DNA of 10,905 nucleotides from positions 1-10,905 of the forward strand of contig UQXS01000070.1 of the NCBI GenBank assembly GCA_900545125.1. The letters are read 5' to 3'. Position 1 is the first letter of the stretch; each line of letters starts with the position of its first letter. The stretch comes from an uncultured Ruminococcus sp. (GTDB lineage: Bacteria > Bacillota > Clostridia > Oscillospirales > Ruminococcaceae). Shown here one piece after another: positions 6,046 to 10,905 of the stretch. Under the pieces are notes generated by a model. The model did no database searches, was not told where the DNA came from, and saw only the letters and a list, made by a program, of their open reading frames with translations. The translations under genes and the position numbers were made by a program.

Positions 6046-6381
6046 ATGAGTATTTACACCTGCCCCCACTGCGGAAAAAAAGCATTCGGCCCTCTAAAAA
6101 AAGCTCTTGCCGGTCAGATGAATTCTAAAGGCAAACCATGCTCCAACTGCGGCGGTCTTTGCGTCAACGGAACAGGCGCAACTATCTTTAACGCAATATT
6201 CAGCCTCGCCGCCATAATCGCTATGGTCTGGGTCTACCTTAACGCAGGAAAAAATCCATTTGTACAGCACTGGGAAGTACCTATCCAGATATGCATAGTT
6301 CTTTCAATAATTGTCGTTCCTCGGCTTGTCAATGCCTTTTTCTTCAAAATGACTGAATCTATACGCATTATCACAAAATGA
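6046..6381 (+). CDS. Unrecognised membrane protein with N-terminal zinc ribbon
   Basis: The 111-residue protein starts with a CPHC...CSNC zinc ribbon (cysteines 6, 9, 32 and 35), followed by two hydrophobic helices (about 44-63 and 76-92) and a short tail. I know no specific function; zinc-ribbon membrane proteins of this size are common in clostridia. The frame is open upstream to 6010, but those codons lie inside the palindrome at 5991-6025. ATG 6046 has AGGA at 6031-6034 and gives a protein that begins with the ribbon. Its stop codon overlaps the hemW start (ATGA), so the two are translationally coupled. Confidence 0.75.
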   Translation: MSIYTCPHCGKKAFGPLKKALAGQMNSKGKPCSNCGGLCVNGTGATIFNAIFSLAAIIAMVWVYLNAGKNPFVQHWEVPIQICIVLSIIVVPRLVNAFFFKMTESIRIITK

Positions 6382-7472
6382 ATGACCTCGGTATCTATAT
6401 CCACGTTCCGTTCTGCGGAAAAAAATGCGGCTACTGCGACTTCTATTCCCTGAAATACTCCAAAGATAACGCAGATGCCTATGTTCAGGCTGTTCTGCGC
6501 AATCTCGATCATTACGGAAATTACCATATCTCCGTTGATACCGTTTATTTCGGCGGCGGAACTCCCTCCCTTTTGTCTCCGGATCAGCTTGCTCTCATTA
6601 CAGACCGCATACAAAACCGTTTCAGCCTTGAAAATAACTGCGAAATAACTCTCGAAGCCAATCCATCCGGACTGTCTCCCGATAAGCTGAAAAAACTGCG
6701 GCATATCGGCATAAACAGACTTTCTATCGGAGTTCAGTCCATGTCGGACAGTCAGCTGAAATTTCTCGGAAGAAGCCATGATTCCGCAAGAGCAGAGAAA
6801 GCCGTTCTCGATGCCGCAGATGCAGGATTCACCAATATCTCCTGCGACCTCATGCTCGCTCTGCCCGGTCAGACCTCCTATGACATTGATTATTCCGTGA
6901 ACCGTCTTTGCAGTATGCCGATAAGCCATATCTCAGCTTACATTCTTAAAATTGAATCCGGAACGCCATTCGACTGCGGCAGTATCCGCTCAGATCTCCC
7001 CGACGACGACTCTACAGCCGAACTCTATCTTTACACCGTCGATATCCTTGAACAACACGGATTCTTTCAGTATGAAGTCTCGAATTTTGCAAAACCATCC
7101 TTTGAAAGCCGTCACAACTGCCGATACTGGCAGTGCAGAGATTATCTCGGCATCGGCCCCTCTGCACATTCCTGCTTCGGCGGAAAGCGATTTGCAGCCG
7201 AAAACAATCTTGAAAAATTTATTTCGTCCGATGTTCAGCCTGTGCGTATCACCGACGAATCCCCCTGCGGCTTTGAAGAATACGCCATGCTGCGGCTTCG
7301 TCTGCGTGATGGTCTCGATCTGCGCAGTGCCGGAGAAAAACGCAGCATGATAGAAAAAAAACTTCCACCTCTTATCAAAAACGGATATATCATATTTGAC
7401 AACGATATTATTTCTCTCACTCCCAAGGGATTTCTCATGTCAAATTCAGTCATTGAATATCTTATTTTCTGA
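6378..7472 (+). CDS. hemW: Radical SAM heme chaperone HemW (coproporphyrinogen III oxidase-like)
   Basis: HemW is a radical SAM protein related to HemN. It binds heme and is thought to deliver it to membrane hemoproteins; it is often misnamed oxygen-independent coproporphyrinogen oxidase. The iron-sulfur motif is CGKKCGYCDF (cysteines 13, 17 and 20). FGGGTPS (58-64), EITLEANP, RLSIGVQS, LGRSH, DLMLALPGQT, the YEVSNFAKP segment and HNCRYWQCRDYLGIGPSAHS are all in place. The 364 residues are normal for the family. The start overlaps the upstream stop by four bases (ATGA), so translation is coupled. It closes the lepA operon and its stop is three bases from the convergent sigF stop, which forces its terminator into sigF. 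Confidence 0.95.
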   Translation: MNDLGIYIHVPFCGKKCGYCDFYSLKYSKDNADAYVQAVLRNLDHYGNYHISVDTVYFGGGTPSLLSPDQLALITDRIQNRFSLENNCEITLEANPSGLSPDKLKKLRHIGINRLSIGVQSMSDSQLKFLGRSHDSARAEKAVLDAADAGFTNISCDLMLALPGQTSYDIDYSVNRLCSMPISHISAYILKIESGTPFDCGSIRSDLPDDDSTAELYLYTVDILEQHGFFQYEVSNFAKPSFESRHNCRYWQCRDYLGIGPSAHSCFGGKRFAAENNLEKFISSDVQPVRITDESPCGFEEYAMLRLRLRDGLDLRSAGEKRSMIEKKLPPLIKNGYIIFDNDIISLTPKGFLMSNSVIEYLIF

Positions 7473-7475
7473 CGA

Positions 7476-8135
7476 CTATTTCAACAGCTCCTCACGCATC
7501 TGCGTCAGGAGCTTTTTTTCCCGCCGTGATACCTGCACCTGCGTCATCCCCAATGCCTTTGCCGTCCGTGTCTGTGTGAGATTCCTGAAATAACGAAGTT
7601 CCAGCAAAGCACGGTCGTTCGGTTCAAGGCTCTCCATTATCTGCCTCAGCGCAATGAGATCTACAATTGCTTCGTCAGGCGGCGGCTGCGGAATCTCTAT
7701 CTCGCTGCCGTCCTCATCGCCGGAAGTAAGCGAAAGAACAGGCTTACTGACGCACAGAGCTTCGGAAACATCAGACTCCGACTCCCCGGAAAGCTGCGAC
7801 AATTCCGATACCGTCGGCTCTCTCCCCTTGTCAAGGCGGAATTTTTCGCAAAGTTTCTGGAGAGAAAGCGATAATTCTTTCAGACTGCGGCTTACATGGA
7901 CTGCTCCGCCGTCACGGAAAAGCCGCTTTATCTCACCCAGAATAACAGGCACTGCATATGTGGAAAACTTTACACCCCGTTCCGGATCAAACGCCCTGAC
8001 CGCTTTTAACAAGCCTATGCACCCTGCGGAATACAAATCTTCATATTCGATCCCTCTGCTGCGGAACTTGTTGGCACATAAATGCACAAGTCCGAGATTC
8101 TCCTCGGCAAGCGGCTGCGCTGATTCAGTCTTCAT
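7476..8135 (-). CDS. sigF: RNA polymerase sigma factor SigF, forespore-specific
   Basis: This is the first compartment-specific sigma factor of sporulation, active in the forespore after release from SpoIIAB. The 219 residues include region 2 (about 10-75, with EYEDLYSAGCIGLLKAVRAFDPERGVKFSTYAVPVILGEIKR), region 3 (about 80-130) and region 4 (about 165-215, with the DNA-binding segment TRTAKALGMTQVQVSRREKKLL). The family more often has SRLEKK where SRREKK stands here. Identity as SigF rather than the close relative SigG rests mainly on position after spoIIAA and spoIIAB. It is shorter at the N terminus than the Bacillus protein. Its ATG lies within the last codons of spoIIAB (11-bp overlap), indicating coupling. 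No terminator is seen behind it in this direction. Confidence 0.95.
   Translation of the reverse strand: MKTESAQPLAEENLGLVHLCANKFRSRGIEYEDLYSAGCIGLLKAVRAFDPERGVKFSTYAVPVILGEIKRLFRDGGAVHVSRSLKELSLSLQKLCEKFRLDKGREPTVSELSQLSGESESDVSEALCVSKPVLSLTSGDEDGSEIEIPQPPPDEAIVDLIALRQIMESLEPNDRALLELRYFRNLTQTRTAKALGMTQVQVSRREKKLLTQMREELLK
7486..7519 (+). terminator. Terminator of the lepA-hemW operon, located inside sigF
   Basis: AGCTCCT-C-ACGCA (7486-7498) pairs with TGCGT-C-AGGAGCT (7501-7513). There is a single C-C mismatch and a 2-nt apparent loop, which would open further. A run of seven T follows at 7513-7519. It starts 13 bases after the hemW stop. The same bases encode the last residues of SigF (KKLLTQMREELLK) on the other strand. 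Confidence 0.9.
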
Positions 8136-8562
8136 GGAGAGAAAGCCTTTTTCGCATGACTACCGTCGTGCCCTTTCCTACAGCACTTTTCACTTTCAGC
8201 TTGTCCATAAATGATTCCATGACTGAAAATCCAAGACCTGATCTTTCCTCCTCCGGAGCTGTGGTAAAAAGCGGCTCCATTGCCTGTTTTACGTCGGATA
8301 TGCCGCATCCCCTGTCTTTGATGCGTATGTATATCTCACGGTCTTTCAGCAGTTTGACCGTCAGTTCAACGCTTCCTTTGGAATTTCTGTAGCCGTGTAC
8401 TATGGCATTTGTAACGGCTTCTGAAACAGCTGTCCTGATGTCGGCAAGTTCCTCAACCGTCGGATCTGCCTGTATCAGAAACGATGAGACCACTGCCCGT
8501 GCCGCTGCCTCATTCACCGAAAGCGACGGCATAGTAAATTTTATTTCGTTCATTACTTCCAT
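8125..8562 (-). CDS. spoIIAB: Anti-sigma F factor and serine kinase SpoIIAB
   Basis: SpoIIAB binds and holds sigma F inactive in the pre-divisional and mother cell, and phosphorylates SpoIIAA. The 145-residue length is normal. The GHKL ATPase motifs are visible: N-box EAVTNAIVHGY (48-58), DRGCGI (83-88), RSGLGF (107-112) and GTT (131-133). The segment QADPTVEELADIRTAVSEAV is closely like the Bacillus protein. AGGAGG lies seven bases before the ATG (MEVMNEIKF). It starts 12 bases after spoIIAA and overlaps sigF by 11 bases, the classical spoIIA arrangement that keeps the three proteins in balance. Confidence 0.97.
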   Translation of the reverse strand: MEVMNEIKFTMPSLSVNEAAARAVVSSFLIQADPTVEELADIRTAVSEAVTNAIVHGYRNSKGSVELTVKLLKDREIYIRIKDRGCGISDVKQAMEPLFTTAPEEERSGLGFSVMESFMDKLKVKSAVGKGTTVVMRKRLSLHED

Positions 8563-8574
8563 TTCTTTTCCTCC

Positions 8575-8880
8575 TCATGTTATTTTTACGATCCGCTCAA
8601 TGCCTGACAGCCTGAGTACACGCCGGATATAAGGCTGGGTATTTCTTACCTCCAGACATCCTCCGCATTCCTTTATAAGCTTTGATCTGCCCATTATCAG
8701 ACCTACCCCAGAACTGTCCATGAATGTTATGTTTTTGAAATCCATAACAAGCAGGGCAGGCTGAACCGATATTATAAATTTATCAAGCTGCGAACGCAGC
8801 TCCTTTGCATTGTGATGGTCAATTTCACCGCTGAGCAGCGCCGTTGCTCCACCAGAACCGGTTTTTATTTCCATTTTCAT
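8575..8880 (-). CDS. spoIIAA: Anti-anti-sigma F factor SpoIIAA (STAS domain)
   Basis: SpoIIAA frees sigma F by binding SpoIIAB when unphosphorylated; SpoIIAB inactivates it by phosphorylation and SpoIIE reactivates it. The 101 residues form one STAS domain with the phosphorylation loop FMDSSGVGLI (53-62), in which the second serine (57) is the expected target. The early GEIDHHNAKELR stretch is typical of this protein. The start has GGAGG seven bases upstream. It is the first gene of the spoIIA operon. The protein is somewhat shorter than the Bacillus form, without missing any core motif. Confidence 0.96.
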   Translation of the reverse strand: MKMEIKTGSGGATALLSGEIDHHNAKELRSQLDKFIISVQPALLVMDFKNITFMDSSGVGLIMGRSKLIKECGGCLEVRNTQPYIRRVLRLSGIERIVKIT

Positions 8881-8904
8881 TATGCCGCCTCCTTTTCATG
8901 CCAT

Positions 8905-8938
8905 ATTATACCATTCCATACCTGCGAAATTTGTCATA
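8905..8938 (-). promoter_or_regulatory. Candidate spoIIA promoter with 0A-like box
   Basis: Read on the minus strand, TATAAT lies at 8910-8905 with no good -35 hexamer at the usual spacing. The plus strand carries TTTGTCATA at 8930-8938, one mismatch from the Spo0A box TTTGTCRAA, right where the -35 should be. Spo0A-activated promoters are built this way. In Bacillus the spoIIA promoter uses sigma H; a GAAT is present (8913-8916) but no matching -35 AGGA at the right spacing. This call is tentative. Confidence 0.4.
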
Positions 8939-8947
8939 TCTCCGCTA

Positions 8948-8976
8948 TTGAAATTTTTATTAAAATATGTTATAAT
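8948..8976 (+). promoter_or_regulatory. Sigma-A promoter of the flavin reductase gene
   Basis: TTGAAA (8948-8953) and a perfect TATAAT (8971-8976) are 17 bp apart. The predicted start near 8983 leaves a short leader before ATG 9008. It is divergent from spoIIA and only a few bases from the 0A-like box, so sporulation control could affect it. Confidence 0.85.
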
Positions 8977-9007
8977 ATAAAAAATCTATATCAGGCTGGT
9001 GAATATT

Positions 9008-9589
9008 ATGCCAAAACAATTCTGGAAGGGAAGTGCCCTGCTCTCTCCCGTTCCGGCGGCTCTCGTAAGCTGCGGAACTCTTCAGTCCCCCAACATTCTT
9101 ACAATTGGCTGGACGGGAATCCTCTGCACTCATCCCCCTATGACCTATATCTCTGTCCGTCCGCAGCGGTATTCCTACGATATTATTAAAAATTCCGGGG
9201 AATTTGTAATTAATCTTACCACCGCCGCTATGTGCCGTCAGACCGATCTCTGCGGTGTGAAAAGCGGCAGGGATACCGATAAATTCGCTCTATGCGGATT
9301 TCACGCCGCACCCTCTCATGAGATCTCCGCACCGCTTATCGAAGAATGTCCTGTCAGTCTTGAATGCCGGGTGACTGAATCAAAAGAGCTGGGAACTCAT
9401 ACAATGTTTCTCGCTGAAATCGTCGGCGTTGATGTCGATGCTGACTATATAGACGAAAATGAACGTCTGGATTTGAAAAAATGCGGTCTTATGGCTTACG
9501 CTCACGGCGAATACTTCTCGCTGGGGAAAAAAATCGGCAGTTTCGGCTGGTCTGTCCGCAAAAAGAAAAATAAAAAGAAGGGGAAATAA
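9008..9589 (+). CDS. Flavin reductase family protein (FMN-binding split barrel)
   Basis: The 193-residue protein fits the flavin reductase-like / flavoredoxin family (PF01613), which binds FMN in a split barrel and moves electrons to flavin or other acceptors. Supporting segments are the PVPAALVSCGTLQSPNILTIGWTGILCTHPPMTYISVRPQRYSYDII block near the start, GEFVINLTT (about 65-73), TDKFALCGF and the later ECRVTESKELGTHTMFLAEIVGV. A lysine-rich tail (KKKNKKKGK) ends the protein. The frame is open to a GTG at 8999, but GGTG sits six bases before ATG 9008 and the protein then begins MPKQFW as its relatives do. The physiological substrate cannot be read from the sequence. Confidence 0.88.
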   Translation: MPKQFWKGSALLSPVPAALVSCGTLQSPNILTIGWTGILCTHPPMTYISVRPQRYSYDIIKNSGEFVINLTTAAMCRQTDLCGVKSGRDTDKFALCGFHAAPSHEISAPLIEECPVSLECRVTESKELGTHTMFLAEIVGVDVDADYIDENERLDLKKCGLMAYAHGEYFSLGKKIGSFGWSVRKKKNKKKGK

Positions 9590-9618
9590 TCACTCTTTCC
9601 TTTTCAACTGCATATACT

Positions 9619-9690
9619 ATACGGAAGCAAGAAATCAAGAAGCAGGATAACAGGATCTCTTATTCTTGCTTCCGTATCTCCTGTATCCTG
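9619..9690 (+). promoter_or_regulatory. Interlocked complementary segments A-B-A'-B' before the DUF3343 gene
   Basis: ATACGGAAGCAAGAA (9619-9633) is perfectly complementary to TTCTTGCTTCCGTAT (9663-9677). CAGGATAACAGGA (9643-9655) is complementary to TCCTGTATCCTG (9679-9690) apart from one bulged A. The order A-B-A'-B' means the two long stems cross. They can form only one at a time or as a partial pseudoknot, since just one base separates A' from B'. B' ends three bases before the AAGGGGGG ribosome site. No T-run follows, so neither is a terminator. Confidence 0.55.
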
Positions 9691-9707
9691 AAAAAGGGGG
9701 GCTGATT

Positions 9708-9914
9708 TTGACGGTCATCATTATGGAAATGCCCTCGTACACCTTCGCCGTAAAAGGCGAAAAACTGCTGAAAGCAAGAGGGATCTCCTGCGATCTGAAA
9801 AGGAATGTCAATGCTTCTCCCGGCAGCTGCGGCTACTCTCTTCACGTAAGAGGTGATGCCGGAAAGGCTGCCGAAATCCTGAAAATGAACGCTGTTCCAT
9901 TTATCATTAAATAA
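9708..9914 (+). CDS. DUF3343 family protein
   Basis: The 68-residue protein has the look of DUF3343: a short ferredoxin-like fold with the pattern of a hydrophobic strand, a helix (GEKLLKARGI), a loop with SPGSCGYSLHV holding the conserved Cys-Gly (about residues 39-40), then a helix and the closing strand. TTG 9708 is the better start, because AAGGGGGG lies six bases upstream; an ATG at 9666 in the same frame falls inside the A' segment and lacks a ribosome site. DUF3343 genes usually neighbour a class V cysteine desulfurase and sometimes selD/yedF in selenium-handling clusters, and here the desulfurase follows 14 bases later. The function is otherwise unknown. Confidence 0.8.
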   Translation: MTVIIMEMPSYTFAVKGEKLLKARGISCDLKRNVNASPGSCGYSLHVRGDAGKAAEILKMNAVPFIIK

Positions 9915-9928
9915 GGGGGACAGCTGAT

Positions 9929-10905
9929 ATGATTATAAATTTTGACAACGCAGCAACCACTTATCCCAAACCGCCGGAAGTAAAACGTGCAGTTATACGG
10001 GCGGTTGAACAGTTCGGCGGAAATTCGGGCAGGGGCGGTCATGCCCTTGCTATGCGTACCTCACAGGCTCTCTATTCTGCACGGGCTGCCGCAGCTGAAT
10101 TTTTTGGCGCACAGCCGGAAAATGTTATCTTTACCCTTAACTGCACTCACGCTCTTAATCTCGCTATTCAGGGCGTGATGAAAGACGGCGGTCACCTCAT
10201 AATGAGCAGCATGGAGCATAATTCTGCGGCTCGTCCGGGTGCTCAGCTTGCGCTGGAAAAGAAAATTTCACTCTCCATTGCTCAGGTTTGCCCAGACGAC
10301 AGCTGCACCGTTCAGAACTTCCGCAAGCTAATCCAGCCGGATACAAAGGCTATCGTATGCACTCTTGCAAGCAATGTCACCGGTCAGCTTATGCCGTGGA
10401 AAGAAATCGGTCAGCTCTGCCGTGAAAATAATATCTGCTTTATCGCTGACGGCGCTCAGGCGTGCGGTATAACGGATATAGATATTTCAGACGGAATCAA
10501 CATCCTTTGCACTGCCGGTCACAAAGGTCTGTACGGAATAACCGGCACCGGACTTCTCATAACCGACGGAAAATACAAGATATCTCCCATAATTCAGGGC
10601 GGAACAGGAAGTGCATCTCTAAGTCTGAAACAACCGGACATTCTTCCTGACAGCCTTGAAAGCGGTACACCTTGTATAATCGGTGCAATGTCCGTAAAAG
10701 CCGGCATCGGATTCATCCGCAAAAAAGGTATCGACCGGATATACTCCCACGAGGAAAATATCTGCCGCAGTTTTATAAGAGAACTTGAAAAAAACAGAAA
10801 AATTACTGTATACCGTGAACCGCAAAGCAATTATGTGCCTATCGTTTCTTTTAATGCGGAGGGATTTCCATCCGAAGAACTCGCCGGCGAACTCGCCCGG
10901 CACGG
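9929..10905 (+). CDS. Class V aminotransferase / cysteine desulfurase family protein (partial, cut by window end)
   Basis: The reading frame runs from ATG 9929 to the window end without a stop (325 complete codons). It is a PLP enzyme of the NifS/Csd type, which releases sulfur or selenium from cysteine or selenocysteine. Visible sites are INFDNAATTYPKP at the start, the MEHNS motif with H97, ADGAQ with D174 and Q177, AGHKGLYG with the PLP lysine K199, and SGTPC further on. The active-site cysteine normally lies nearer the C terminus, beyond this window, so activity cannot be confirmed. The start has GGGGGA eight bases upstream and lies 14 bases after the DUF3343 gene. It resembles the subgroup seen beside DUF3343 (EF2568-like); the subgroup assignment is from memory. 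Confidence 0.9.
   Translation, partial: MIINFDNAATTYPKPPEVKRAVIRAVEQFGGNSGRGGHALAMRTSQALYSARAAAAEFFGAQPENVIFTLNCTHALNLAIQGVMKDGGHLIMSSMEHNSAARPGAQLALEKKISLSIAQVCPDDSCTVQNFRKLIQPDTKAIVCTLASNVTGQLMPWKEIGQLCRENNICFIADGAQACGITDIDISDGINILCTAGHKGLYGITGTGLLITDGKYKISPIIQGGTGSASLSLKQPDILPDSLESGTPCIIGAMSVKAGIGFIRKKGIDRIYSHEENICRSFIRELEKNRKITVYREPQSNYVPIVSFNAEGFPSEELAGELARH

Noticed and set aside
6234..6929. Open frame of 231 codons on the minus strand across hemW
   Set aside because: It lies antisense to a clear hemW, shows no family features and lacks a credible ribosome site; it mirrors the codon pattern of hemW.
7654..8214. Open frame of 186 codons on the plus strand across sigF and spoIIAB
   Set aside because: It is serine/arginine-rich shadow sequence opposite two well-identified sporulation genes.
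9619..9690. Reading the crossed complements as a rho-independent terminator for the flavin reductase gene
   Set aside because: Neither stem is followed by a T-run; the downstream bases are purine-rich and form the next ribosome site.
1..10905. CRISPR array, insertion sequence, rRNA or prophage
   Set aside because: There is no regularly spaced repeat, transposase, integrase or rRNA sequence in the window.

Overview
The window looks like a chromosomal segment of a Gram-positive, spore-forming clostridium. The best guess is a Ruminococcus-like member of the Oscillospiraceae. The reasons are AGGAGG-type ribosome binding sites, TTGACA/TATAAT promoters with 17-bp spacing, a zinc-type S18, a complete spoIIAA-spoIIAB-sigF operon, and the paired GC-rich hairpins at the left edge. 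The genus is an inference from style, not from any search.

Layout. Positions 1-70 hold two strong tandem hairpins of the dispersed extragenic type, followed by a bidirectional terminator. A membrane-anchored NERD-domain protein (minus) lies next to a divergent DUF378 membrane protein (plus), which is preceded by a 41-nt near-perfect palindrome and followed by about 180 nt of structured non-coding DNA ending in a two-way terminator. Facing it is the rpsF-ssb-rpsR operon (minus), with a consensus promoter and a structured leader. Next comes an AT-rich intergenic region and a two-gene regulator cassette: a DUF2975 membrane protein plus a YozG-like Cro/CI repressor, with an 11-bp-arm palindrome touching its promoter.

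Positions 3638-7519 form one apparent transcription unit with its own promoter and terminator: lepA (elongation factor 4), two unrecognised small membrane proteins (one with a zinc ribbon) and hemW. It converges on the sporulation operon spoIIAA-spoIIAB-sigF (minus) with only three bases between the stop codons. The hemW terminator therefore lies inside the coding end of sigF. A divergent promoter region (8905-8976) serves spoIIAA on one side and a flavin reductase on the other.

The right end carries a DUF3343 protein and a class V aminotransferase / cysteine desulfurase-like gene cut by the window end, a pair known from sulfur/selenium-handling clusters. In front of the DUF3343 gene is an unusual interlocked pair of long complementary segments (order A-B-A'-B'), which can only form alternative hairpins or a pseudoknot. 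This is the most unexplained structure in the window. Most genes are ordinary housekeeping or sporulation genes; the unusual content is in the intergenic DNA.
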